DNA of 49,747 nt, taken from UBA2365 sp964594045 (GTDB taxonomy: Bacteria; Bacteroidota; Bacteroidia; Chitinophagales; Saprospiraceae). Below the pieces are notes generated by a model. It worked only from the letters and a program-made list of their open reading frames with translations, searched no databases and was not told where the DNA came from. A program made the translations under genes and the position numbers. This document shows positions 42,275 to 49,747 of the stretch, piece after piece (position 1 is the stretch's first letter; each line of letters opens with the position of its first letter). The stretch lies in NCBI GenBank assembly GCA_964594045.1, contig CAZQKR010000031.1, positions 1-49,747 on the forward strand, given 5' to 3'.

Positions 42275-42313
42275 AAAATGGCCGGCTCTTACCCCCGTAG
42301 ACCGGCCATTTTT
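42275..42313. terminator. GC-rich hairpin terminator
   Basis: Arms AAAATGGCCGG (42275-42285) and CCGGCCATTTTT (42302-42313) with a 16-nt loop. A tracts precede and T tracts follow the stem, so it can act in both directions. No recognised gene ends at it, which makes the block to its left more interesting. Confidence 0.75.
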
Positions 42314-42623
42314 CCTTGAACGTAACCTTCTAAGTAATCTGATTAAAAATCCGATTCGCTGATATTATATCGAATACCTTGCCAACCCTGCACAAAATTC
42401 ACACACAATTAAGTTAAATTACACATGTGATAAATATGTAATATGAAATACCTGATGATTAGAATGCTTTATAACTTGATATTTTTAATATATACATAAA
42501 AAAAATGTGTTTTTTAAGCTTTTATCAGGATCTGCCATCATATTATAAATAATTATAATAAAAAATAAAATTGTGAAAAATTAAATTTTTTGAAACTTTA
42601 TTTATACTATTGACGTTATATTG
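42314..42623. other. Very AT-rich intergenic stretch
   Basis: About 310 bp of very AT-rich DNA with many A and T runs and no coding frame. It leads into the -7 box of the 52-residue microprotein gene. Confidence 0.55.
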
Positions 42624-42631
42624 TATATTTG
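42624..42631 (+). promoter_or_regulatory. -7 box (TATATTTG) for the 52-residue microprotein
   Basis: TATATTTG matches TAnnTTTG perfectly and ends 38 nt before the ATG at 42670. There is no exact TTG at -33, but the upstream region is A/T rich. Confidence 0.55.
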
Positions 42632-42669
42632 CAAAATAAAATATTGATTTAGTAAGAAAATTGTGTAGT

Positions 42670-42828
42670 ATGAGAGTTAATTCATTGTTCAGTGACCCCT
42701 ATTCAGCAGGCGTAAAGCCAAGGTCTTTCATGGAAAAGGCGAGAGAGAATTATACCAAAAAAATCTTGATGACCCCAACCATTAAAAGCACCAACAAATC
42801 TTTTAAAACCAAAAAAGATCAGGCGTAA
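42670..42828 (+). CDS. Predicted 52-residue basic microprotein
   Basis: Open frame from ATG at 42670 to TAA at 42828. The product is soluble and polar, with an N-terminal MRVNSLFSDPYSAG segment and a strongly basic C-terminal half rich in Lys, Thr and Ser (TNKSFKTKKDQA). It has a good -7 box upstream and two hairpins with T tracts downstream, so a transcript of about 200-280 nt is well supported. I recognise no family. A basic tail of this kind might bind nucleic acid or a partner protein, but that is a guess. Confidence 0.6.
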   Translation: MRVNSLFSDPYSAGVKPRSFMEKARENYTKKILMTPTIKSTNKSFKTKKDQA

Positions 42829-42839
42829 ACTTTGCTGTC

Positions 42840-42862
42840 TGACCCGTAAAGGGTCATTCTTT
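42840..42862 (+). terminator. Short hairpin after microprotein gene
   Basis: TGACCC (42840-42845) and GGGTCA (42851-42856) with a GTAAA loop, followed by a weak T-rich tail. It is a first, weak stop signal 11 nt after the stop codon. Confidence 0.55.
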
Positions 42863-42886
42863 CATTTGAATTTTGTTAAAAACCAT

Positions 42887-42921
42887 AAAAAGTGCAGGCA
42901 TCACAACCTGCACTTTTTTTT
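42887..42921. terminator. Intrinsic terminator
   Basis: Arms AAAAAGTGCAGG (42887-42898) and CCTGCACTTTTT (starting 42907) around an 8-nt loop, with eight T on the plus strand. It is bidirectional by symmetry, but the minus-strand gene uvrA ends 350 bp away. Confidence 0.85.
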
Positions 42922-43257
42922 GTATGATCAATGCCAGCCACTCACGAGCTTTTAAAACAGGATTATTTGACATATTATCCGTTGAGCAAGCCATCAAAAA
43001 TATGAACAGGTCCGAATGAACATGTAAAAATGAAAACATCTATCCATCCATAACAACCTATAGCTGATGATGAATTGTGGCTTTTGAAAACACGGCAAAA
43101 TTACCTTTGAAATTTTGGGGTTTTCCCGTCTCCGGACCATACAGAAGAGAAAAATTGTGTGGAGGTGCTATTTTATCCATGAAGTAAAGCTGAATTTTCC
43201 GGGCATTGAAATTCATTAAAACCCATAGTCAAAACATCTTTTAGCTCAGCAGCTATT

Positions 43258-46101
43258 TTATATTACGTTTTTCAAAAAACTTCCTGTAACAGAGTTTTCA
43301 CATTTGACGAGATCTTCCGGAGTCCCCTGAAAAACAACATATCCTCCCTCCTCACCGCCTACCGGCCCCAGATCGATTACCCAGTCTGCTGTTTTAATGA
43401 CATCAAGATTGTGTTCCACAACCAATACGGAATGTCCGATCTCGACCAGACCATTGAAGGCTTTCATCAGTTTTTTTACATCTGCAAAATGTAATCCGGT
43501 TGTGGGTTCATCGAAAATGAAAAAGATCTTTTTATCGCTCTGCTGATGCTGGAGGTAAGAGGCCAATTTGACCCTCTGTGCTTCTCCTCCAGAAAGTGAG
43601 CCGGAAGATTGCCCCAGTTTAATATAACCCAGACCCACATCATCCAGTGCCTGTAATTTATTTTTCAGCTCCTTATTGTCATTGAAGAATACAATGGCTT
43701 CCTCAACTGTCATTTCGAGTACTTCATGAATGTTTTTTCCCCGATAGGTAACTTCCAGAACCTCTTTCTTAAAACGCTTACCTTCACAGGATTCGCAAAT
43801 CAGTTTTACATCAGCAAGAAATTGCATCTCCACCGTGATCTCTCCTTCACCCTTACAGGTATCACAACGCCCGCCGTCCACATTGAATGAAAAATGCCCG
43901 TTCTTATATCCCCTGATTTTGGACAATTGCTGCAAGGAAAAGATCTTCCGGATGATGTCATAGGCTTTTATGTAGCTGATCGGATTGGAACGCGAGGATT
44001 TCCCAATGGCGTGTTGTGAAATAAATTCGACCTGTTCGATCAGTGATAGGTCGCCGCTAAGCAATCTGGAAAGATTGTTTTCTCCCTCGGATTGTCCCAG
44101 ATGTTCGGTCAATGCAGGCTCTAGCACCGATCTGACCAAAGTAGATTTACCGCTTCCTGACACACCGCTGATCACTACAAGGGAATTGAGCGGGATTTTG
44201 ACGTGAATACCTTTCAGATTGTGTTTGCGGGCATTGTTGATGAAAATGGAACTGAAAATTTTTCTTCTTGCTGCAGGCGTTTCCAGGCGATTCCGGCCGG
44301 TCAGAAATGAAGCGGTCAGATTGTCATTGGAAGGGTTGATGAAATCGCTGTAGGCACCGTTGAATGTTACCTCACCTCCGTGCACACCGGCCTGGGGACC
44401 AACATCTACAATGTGATCCGCATTCCTGATGATCAGTTCTTCATGTTCCACGACCACAACGGTATTGCTCAGATCTCGGAGTTTTTTGAGGACTATCAGC
44501 AATTTTTCTATGTCTTTAGGGTGAAGTCCGATACTGGGTTCATCCAGTATATACAAGGAGTCAGTCAGATTACTCCCAAGTATCCTTGTCAGGTTGATGC
44601 GCTGTGTTTCCCCACCGCTGAGGGTCGAACTCAACCTGTCCAGTGTCAGATAGGATAATCCTACATTCACCATGACATCAAGCCTGTTCCGTATCTCTGT
44701 CAGAATACGGCCTGCAATTTCCTGATCTACGGAAGATAATTGCAGTTCCAGGAAAAATTCCCTGAGATGACTGATGGGCATCACGGTCAGTTCCATGATA
44801 TTTTTACCGCCAACTTTAATATAAGATGCTTCTTTCCTCAGCCTGCCGCCCGCGCACTCGTCGCAATCCGTCTTACCCCGGTACCGGGCGATCATAACAC
44901 GGTTTTGTATTTTGTACAATTGTGATTCGATCTCCCTGAAAAATCCAAAAATGCCTCCGAAATGAGCATTCCCGTTCCACAAAAGCTCCATTTGTGCCTT
45001 GCTGAGGTCATGATAGGGTTTGTGGATCGGGAAATCAAAAAATGATGCATGCTGGATCAGCTGGTCCAGCCATGCACTGCTTTTTGCCCCGGACCAACAG
45101 GCTACAGCACCTTCATAAATCGATTTGGATTCGTCCGGAATGACTTTTGTAGGATCGATACCGATGATCTTCCCGTATCCTTCGCATTTTTTACATGCGC
45201 CAAGAGAATTATTGAAATTAAACAACTGCTGGTTGGGTTCAATGAAACGAATTCCGTCCAGTTCAAACCGGTTGCTGAAATCTGTACGGATACCCTTGCC
45301 GTCAGTCAGACTGCAAAATCCATAGCTTTCATGCAATGCCGTGTCTACGGAATCTGCGATCCGGCGAAGATTTTCCACTTCGTGACTGGCGATCACCCGG
45401 TCGATCAGGATGTGAATTTCTTTTGCAGTTTCAACATTGGTGAAGGATTCCAGTAATTTTTCGCCCTGTTCCAAAAATTCTTCAATATAGATCACCTCAC
45501 CCTGAAAGATCATCCGGGAATAACCCTTATCCAGCATCAGTTTAAGCTGCTGACCAATGGTTCTGCCCCCGTTTTCGTAGTAAATCGGTATAGAGATCAG
45601 AATTTTTTCATCTTCCGGCAAATCCTTGATATGATCCACCACATCTGATACCTGGTGTTTGGTAACCATATTGCCTGAAACAGGACTGAAGGTCTTTCCG
45701 ATCCTGGCGTAGAGGAGCCGGAGGTAATCGTATATTTCAGTCAGTGTCCCGACTGTTGAACGGGCATTCCCTCCCGAAACTTTCTGTTCGATGGCGATTG
45801 CCGGACATATTCCCAGAATATAATCCACATCCGGTTTTTTCATCCTGTTGAGGAACTGCCTCGCATATGAAGACAAACTTTCCACATATCTTCGCTGGCC
45901 TTCAGCATACAAGGTGTCCATGATCAGGGATGATTTCCCTGAACCGGATACGCCTGTAACTACAATAAGCTTGTTTTTGGGGAGCGAAAGGTCCACATTT
46001 TTGAGGTTATTGGTCCTGGCTCCCTTGATGAAGATCTCATTGAGAATATCAGGTTCGTAAAATGCTAAATTTGCCGTTTGTGCTTGTTCAATTTCAGACA
46101 T
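43258..46101 (-). CDS. uvrA: UvrABC system protein A
   Basis: Damage-recognition ATPase of nucleotide excision repair (947 residues, normal). Two ABC modules are present. Walker A boxes are GVSGSGKSSL near residue 50 and GVSGSGKSTL near 645, and signature motifs are LSGGETQRINL near 497 and LSGGEAQRVKL near 835. Cys pairs of the zinc modules are visible in CKKCEGYGK near 302, CDECAGGRL near 410, CDTCKGEG near 746 and CESCEGKRF near 770. The UvrB-binding and insertion regions between Walker A and the first zinc module are kept, so this is canonical UvrA rather than the shorter UvrA2. A minus-strand TATTTTTG at 46134-46141 is a likely -7 box. Confidence 0.97.
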   Translation of the reverse strand: MSEIEQAQTANLAFYEPDILNEIFIKGARTNNLKNVDLSLPKNKLIVVTGVSGSGKSSLIMDTLYAEGQRRYVESLSSYARQFLNRMKKPDVDYILGICPAIAIEQKVSGGNARSTVGTLTEIYDYLRLLYARIGKTFSPVSGNMVTKHQVSDVVDHIKDLPEDEKILISIPIYYENGGRTIGQQLKLMLDKGYSRMIFQGEVIYIEEFLEQGEKLLESFTNVETAKEIHILIDRVIASHEVENLRRIADSVDTALHESYGFCSLTDGKGIRTDFSNRFELDGIRFIEPNQQLFNFNNSLGACKKCEGYGKIIGIDPTKVIPDESKSIYEGAVACWSGAKSSAWLDQLIQHASFFDFPIHKPYHDLSKAQMELLWNGNAHFGGIFGFFREIESQLYKIQNRVMIARYRGKTDCDECAGGRLRKEASYIKVGGKNIMELTVMPISHLREFFLELQLSSVDQEIAGRILTEIRNRLDVMVNVGLSYLTLDRLSSTLSGGETQRINLTRILGSNLTDSLYILDEPSIGLHPKDIEKLLIVLKKLRDLSNTVVVVEHEELIIRNADHIVDVGPQAGVHGGEVTFNGAYSDFINPSNDNLTASFLTGRNRLETPAARRKIFSSIFINNARKHNLKGIHVKIPLNSLVVISGVSGSGKSTLVRSVLEPALTEHLGQSEGENNLSRLLSGDLSLIEQVEFISQHAIGKSSRSNPISYIKAYDIIRKIFSLQQLSKIRGYKNGHFSFNVDGGRCDTCKGEGEITVEMQFLADVKLICESCEGKRFKKEVLEVTYRGKNIHEVLEMTVEEAIVFFNDNKELKNKLQALDDVGLGYIKLGQSSGSLSGGEAQRVKLASYLQHQQSDKKIFFIFDEPTTGLHFADVKKLMKAFNGLVEIGHSVLVVEHNLDVIKTADWVIDLGPVGGEEGGYVVFQGTPEDLVKCENSVTGSFLKNVI

Positions 46102-46133
46102 CCTGCAAATATCCTGGAGTTATTCTAATTTGA

Positions 46134-46141
46134 CAAAAATA
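46134..46141 (-). promoter_or_regulatory. -7 box (TATTTTTG) for uvrA
   Basis: Minus-strand TATTTTTG, perfect TAnnTTTG, about 33 nt upstream of the uvrA ATG at 46101. No TTG at the expected -33 position. Confidence 0.45.
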
Positions 46142-46285
46142 TTTGCGTGGAATATCCTCATTTTTTATCTGTTCCGGATTTTGTCCCGCTTCAAAATTCC
46201 ATTGAACCAGTTAACCGGAATAGCCCTCATCTCTGATTGACTGCTTAATTTGGGAAAATATCAAGTATTTTGTCATTCAGATCAC

Positions 46286-46293
46286 TATTTTTG
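46286..46293 (+). promoter_or_regulatory. -7 box (TATTTTTG) for the glycosyltransferase operon
   Basis: TATTTTTG lies 18 nt before the ATG at 46312. The frame extends upstream to a TTG at 46270, but that lies before this box, so the true start must be the ATG. Confidence 0.5.
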
Positions 46294-46311
46294 CCGGCAA
46301 ATAATTGTATC

Positions 46312-47865
46312 ATGCGATTAACTGTTGTTACCCATATACCGGCTGAAATTCCATCCAGCGATGAGTTCATGCAACTGCTCATTAGCCTTGACAGGCAAAT
46401 TGAAAAAACTTTTGAGCTGATCCTTATGGGAACTCCGGATCCGGAACTCAACGAATTTTTAGTAAAAACCGGATGGAAATACCGGATTTTGGAGGACATG
46501 GGTAATTATTCCGTGTTGTTCAACCAGGTTTTTGGCCTTGCTTCGGATCTGATCCTGTATATTGACAACAGGAATACCCAAATCATTTTGAAAAATGCCT
46601 GCATCAGTGCTTTCAGGCTAGCTTCAGAAAGAAATCCTGAAGCAGGATTTTTTTATGGGGATTACGAGCTTCAGGACGGAGAACTGATCAGGGAGATCAA
46701 GCTTTTGTTTCATCATATTGGCCGAGTTCGGGACAATCAGGATTATGGAAAGGTTTTCCTGATCAGGAAGTCCGTCTGGGAAAAAACAGCAGGTTTTGAC
46801 CATGAAACACAATACAATCACTGGTATGATATGCGGTTGAAGCTGTCTTGTGAAGGCAAAATGGTCTGCATAGGAAATAAATATGACGGTTCCTTGTATC
46901 GAGTTTTTGCAGCATCGCAAAAAGCCAATGTTTTTGACTATCTGCTCGCCGGTAAACAGGTCCAGGAAGAAGCAGAAAAGATCCTTACGGCTCATCTTCA
47001 ACGATTGAACTCCTGGTTGAAACCGGGTGAGTTTTTTGGCGGCCGAAAAGAATTTAGACCCGAAGGAGAACTTTTGGCTTCGGTGATCATACCCGTTGGC
47101 CACAGACCGGAATTTATCGGAACAGCCATCGAATCGATTCGGCAACAGACAGTCGGGAATATCGAAGCGATCATTGTTGTGAATGGCGGAGAAAATGATC
47201 CGACAGCAGATGAGGTCAGAAAATACATGCAGGGAGGAGAAAAATTTGAGCCTCAAAAGCCTGAAATCCGACTTTTGGTGACCGATATCAACAATATTGG
47301 CCTCTGCCTTAACCTGGGCGCCTCAATATCCAAAGGAAAATACTACGTTCAGCTGGATTCTGATGACCGCCTGAAACCAGATGCAGTAGAAAAAATACTG
47401 AAAGTTTTCTCTTCCGATCCTGCCATTGGCATGGTCATCGGTTCATACGAGGTTTGGGAGAAGAAGCAGGATGGCAGCCTGGTCAGAATGGAAGAGATTC
47501 CTGTTGTAACCCACGATGAGTGGACTGAGGACAACGGGCGCAATAACCTGCTCAGGATCAATGGTGCCGGTGCGCCACGTTCGGTTCCTATCCGGCTGAT
47601 CCGGGAAATGGGCTATTTTTCTATAAATGATGATCCCTATGCAAGAAATTACGGTGAAGATTATGAGATGGTGAATAAAATTGCCGAACATTACCGCATC
47701 GGAAGGGTTTATGATCCGATCTACGAGGTCGTCAGGCATGCCGGTGGAACAGATCATTCCATCAGTCAGGAATTGGTGGACAGGAATGATAATGCCAAGG
47801 ATGAGATCAGGAAAGAGGCAATTTTAAGAAGGATTGCCTTTAACCGGTCAGGGTTCAAAAACTAA
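46312..47865 (+). CDS. Family 2 glycosyltransferase with two tandem domains
   Basis: 517 residues from the ATG at 46312; the longer form from TTG at 46270 is rejected because a -7 box lies between the two. Two glycosyltransferase-like halves can be seen. The N-terminal half (about 1-230) has a degenerate GT-A look, with YIDNRNTQ where a DxD-type motif might be and FLIRKSVWEKTAGFDHE later. The C-terminal half (about 258-510) is a full GT2 domain, with ASVIIPVGHRPEFIGTAIESI, the metal-binding QLDSDDRL near 342 and a later NYGEDYEMV (ED catalytic region). The acceptor and sugar are unknown. It is the first of three genes with pdxH 11 nt downstream. Confidence 0.88.
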   Translation: MRLTVVTHIPAEIPSSDEFMQLLISLDRQIEKTFELILMGTPDPELNEFLVKTGWKYRILEDMGNYSVLFNQVFGLASDLILYIDNRNTQIILKNACISAFRLASERNPEAGFFYGDYELQDGELIREIKLLFHHIGRVRDNQDYGKVFLIRKSVWEKTAGFDHETQYNHWYDMRLKLSCEGKMVCIGNKYDGSLYRVFAASQKANVFDYLLAGKQVQEEAEKILTAHLQRLNSWLKPGEFFGGRKEFRPEGELLASVIIPVGHRPEFIGTAIESIRQQTVGNIEAIIVVNGGENDPTADEVRKYMQGGEKFEPQKPEIRLLVTDINNIGLCLNLGASISKGKYYVQLDSDDRLKPDAVEKILKVFSSDPAIGMVIGSYEVWEKKQDGSLVRMEEIPVVTHDEWTEDNGRNNLLRINGAGAPRSVPIRLIREMGYFSINDDPYARNYGEDYEMVNKIAEHYRIGRVYDPIYEVVRHAGGTDHSISQELVDRNDNAKDEIRKEAILRRIAFNRSGFKN

Positions 47866-47876
47866 AATGGTAGAAA

Positions 47877-48512
47877 ATGGATATTTCAGCGCTCAGAAGA
47901 GAATACATCAAGGATCACCTGGAGCCCGATTTGTTGTTGCCCGATCCTGTGGACCAGTTTGCGCAATGGTTTGAGGAAGCAAAAAACACGCTGATGCCAG
48001 ATCCGAACGGTATGGTGCTGGCGACGGTCAGTCCTGATGGCCAGCCGAGCATGAGAACAGTTTTGCTCAAGTATTTTGACGCAGCTGGATTTGTCTTTTT
48101 TACCAATTACGAAAGCCGGAAAGGAACTGAAATTGCCGGCAACAACAAGGTATCTCTTTTGTTTCCATGGCTTATCCTGGAAAGACAGGTGATCATTTAC
48201 GGAACAGCTGAAAAAATATCCAAACTGGAATCATTGAAGTATTTTTCTTCGCGACCAATAGGCAGTCAGATCGGTGCCTGGGTTTCCAATCAGAGCAGTG
48301 TGATCAGTTCGCGGTCATTGCTCCTTGCTAAATTTGAGGAGATGAAGCAAAAATTTTCCAGGGGAGAGATACCTCTGCCATCATTTTGGGGTGGATTCAG
48401 GGTAGTACCACAAGCTATTGAATTCTGGCAAGGCAGGGAGAACCGCCTTCATGACAGATTTATGTACACCAGAAAAGAGACAGAATGGAAGATTGAAAGA
48501 CTTTCACCATAA
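47877..48512 (+). CDS. pdxH: Pyridoxamine 5'-phosphate oxidase
   Basis: FMN-dependent oxidase (211 residues) that makes pyridoxal 5'-phosphate. Family signatures are the N-terminal LRREYIKDHLEPDLLLPDP segment, MVLATVSPDGQPSMRTVLLK near 42-61 (FMN-binding), the FFTNYESRKG stretch near 74, and a C-terminal IEFWQGRENRLHDRFMY near 181, which is highly specific for PdxH. Length is standard. It sits between the glycosyltransferase and the YgjP-like gene with short gaps of 11 and 8 nt. Confidence 0.96.
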   Translation: MDISALRREYIKDHLEPDLLLPDPVDQFAQWFEEAKNTLMPDPNGMVLATVSPDGQPSMRTVLLKYFDAAGFVFFTNYESRKGTEIAGNNKVSLLFPWLILERQVIIYGTAEKISKLESLKYFSSRPIGSQIGAWVSNQSSVISSRSLLLAKFEEMKQKFSRGEIPLPSFWGGFRVVPQAIEFWQGRENRLHDRFMYTRKETEWKIERLSP

Positions 48513-48520
48513 AATTCAGA

Positions 48521-49261
48521 ATGGCTTCTTCAAACATACAATATCTAAAATATAAGGGTACACAGATCCCGGTCAAAGTGTCCCTGGAACGACGGATGAA
48601 TGCCATGATATCCATCGGCAGGCAATATGTTTACCTGAGAATTCCTGCTCATGCTTCTCAGCAAAATGTGGATAAGCACCTCGAATGGGCTGAACAGTGG
48701 ATTAAAGATATGCTCGAAAAAAAACCTGATCTGCTCAAAAGATATCAGGTCAAAGCGTATGAAAATGACCGGAAATTAGTCGTAAATGGTGTTGAGTTTG
48801 TTTGTGAGCTGCTACACTCGGATAAAATGGAGGTTAAGATCAAATTAAAGGAAAATAATATCATTGCCATTAAAGTCCCGGTATTTTATCAACCTGAAAA
48901 GCATAACATATATATTCAAAAAGGGCTTAGCCGGGTGATATCATCCCGGTTCTATAAACAGGTAGCCAACAGGATTTTAGAATTGAACGACCTGTATTTC
49001 GGAGAAAAAATCAACGACATAACCATTAAATACAACAAATCCAACTGGGGAAGTTGTTCCAGACAGCGCAATATCAATATTTCATCCCGTGTGTTGTTTG
49101 CTCCGCCTGAAGTACAGGATTATATCTTCATCCATGAATTGACGCATCTGAAAGAGTTGAACCATTCGAGCCGGTTTTGGGATATTGTTGGCAGGATCAT
49201 GCCTGATTACAAACAAAAGGAACGCTGGCTGAAGCAAAACACCCATCTGTGTGATTTTTGA
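48521..49261 (+). CDS. YgjP-like M48-type metallopeptidase (DUF45)
   Basis: 246-residue cytosolic protein of the YgjP/DUF45 group. The zinc motif HELTHLKELNH is near residue 206, preceded by the family hallmark KSNWGSCSRQRNINIS near 174. Proteins of this family are often found near restriction or housekeeping genes, and their physiological role is poorly defined. Here the gene is last in a glycosyltransferase-pdxH-ygjP operon, 8 nt after pdxH. No signal peptide is visible. Confidence 0.88.
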   Translation: MASSNIQYLKYKGTQIPVKVSLERRMNAMISIGRQYVYLRIPAHASQQNVDKHLEWAEQWIKDMLEKKPDLLKRYQVKAYENDRKLVVNGVEFVCELLHSDKMEVKIKLKENNIIAIKVPVFYQPEKHNIYIQKGLSRVISSRFYKQVANRILELNDLYFGEKINDITIKYNKSNWGSCSRQRNINISSRVLFAPPEVQDYIFIHELTHLKELNHSSRFWDIVGRIMPDYKQKERWLKQNTHLCDF

Positions 49262-49435
49262 AGAGCACAGTGAATAATGGACGGTGAATAAAAATGTGTG
49301 CTAAGGATTTCATGAATTTTCAATTCAGAAAGAGTGGACCAAAACCTCATATAATTTTGTATCAAAACTTTACAATTATAATTCACTTTCATCACCAGGT
49401 CGTTATTGTTGACCTGTCCTGATCGAGCAAAACGA
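49262..49435. other. Intergenic before the repeat array
   Basis: AT-rich. It has a TAATTTTG -7-like box at 49352-49359 without a clear -33, and a hairpin CAGGTC (49396-49401)/GACCTG (49411-49416) just before the array. No gene. Confidence 0.4.
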
Positions 49436-49600
49436 GCGTCAGTGCCTGTGCTGACCGAAGCGTCAGTGCCTGTACTGACCGAAGCGTCAGTGCCTGTACT
49501 GACCGAGGCGTCTGTGCCTGTACTGACCGAAGCGTCTGTGCCTGTGCTGACCGAAGCGTCAGTACCTGTACTGACCGAAACGTCAGTACCTGATCTGCAA
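49436..49600. repeat. 24-bp tandem hairpin array, six full copies plus a partial
   Basis: Six units of 24 nt begin at 49436, 49460, 49484, 49508, 49532 and 49556, with a partial seventh at 49580. Each unit contains GTCAGTGCCTGTACTGAC-like sequence (best copy: GTCAGTAC, CT, GTACTGAC at 49558-49575, a perfect 8-bp inverted repeat) plus a CGAAGC-type hexamer. Variation is concentrated at a few positions (A/T in GTCAG/GTCTG, G/A in the arm, G/A in the hexamer). Because 24 is divisible by 3, a 107-residue open frame with an 8-residue repeat reads through it, but this is an artefact of the unit length. The same family is at the left edge of the window. Confidence 0.9.
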
Positions 49601-49747
49601 TCCCGTAGTCGAAATCAATACAACAAAATCTTTCGGGTCAGACCAGTAATAACGGGACATGAACAAGCGTCAAATTGCTTCAATTACAAAGCTTATTTAG
49701 GGATATTCGTTAAATATTCAAGTAGTTGACTTTCAGAAAAATAAGTC
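49601..49747. other. Right-edge sequence, no gene recognised
   Basis: Unremarkable AT-rich sequence after the array, up to the window end. Confidence 0.5.

Noticed and set aside
49436..49600. CRISPR array
   Set aside because: Repeats are directly adjacent with only a fixed hexamer between palindromes; there are no variable spacers and no cas genes in the window.
49406..49729. 107-residue open frame with an eight-residue repeat
   Set aside because: It exists because the hairpin repeat unit is 24 nt, a multiple of three; the related left-edge units are 25 nt and do not keep frame. No start signal or conserved flank supports a protein.

Overview
The window reads as chromosomal DNA of a Bacteroidota member, most likely a Saprospiria/Saprospiraceae-like bacterium. 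The evidence is: two proteins with type IX secretion (T9SS) C-terminal sorting domains; several upstream regions carrying the Bacteroidota -7 promoter box TAnnTTTG and no Shine-Dalgarno sequences; a glycine-lipid acyltransferase pair (GlsA/GlsB-like); a PorV/PorQ-like barrel; a Bacteroidota-type AMP nucleosidase; and a long SecA of about 1,100 residues. The placement below phylum is inference. No rRNA, tRNA, CRISPR array or intact insertion sequence was seen.

Layout. 1-45: two copies of a short hairpin repeat at the extreme left edge. 345-2510: M42 aminopeptidase and anhydro-MurNAc kinase (peptide and cell-wall recycling). 2904-3932: extended SDR. 4142-9010: XdhA-XdhB-YgeY-like hydrolase operon (purine oxidation). 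9276-10190: NAD kinase, convergent with the tail-specific protease at 10232-12370. 12701-13519: PorV/PorQ-like barrel. 13562-14779 (minus): DUF4197 lipoprotein and FolB. 15217-16398: glutaryl-CoA dehydrogenase, separated by a bidirectional terminator from a minus-strand four-gene ferredoxin-dependent 2-oxoacid oxidoreductase operon (16525-19271). 19851-20621: AMP nucleosidase. 20637-23280 (minus): tightly overlapping GlsA-like, GlsB-like, Dtd and MazG-like genes. 23388-26812 (minus): M48 lipoprotein protease, small lipoprotein, cation/proton antiporter. 27219-31235: SecA and DeoC. 31430-33258: SPOR-like protein and RodA. 33261-36008 (minus) and 36193-39291 (plus): two large T9SS cargo proteins. 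39638-41505: a secreted HMA-domain protein and an exported glutamate-racemase-like protein. 41506-42900: an AT-rich, gene-poor stretch with two unrecognised microproteins (35 and 52 residues), each followed by a terminator, plus a possible remnant. 43258-46101 (minus): UvrA. 46312-49261: tandem-domain glycosyltransferase, PdxH, YgjP-like metallopeptidase. 49436-49600: a 24-bp tandem hairpin array of the same family as the left edge.

Most genes are housekeeping or core metabolism. The points that look least ordinary are the hairpin arrays at both ends, the exported MurI-like protein paired with a CxxxC HMA protein, the two microproteins, the unexplained block between two terminators at 42053-42313, and the Xdh-YgeY operon. 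Several computed starts (SecA, the glycosyltransferase) fall on TTG triplets that lie in or just upstream of -7 promoter boxes, and were moved to the downstream ATG.
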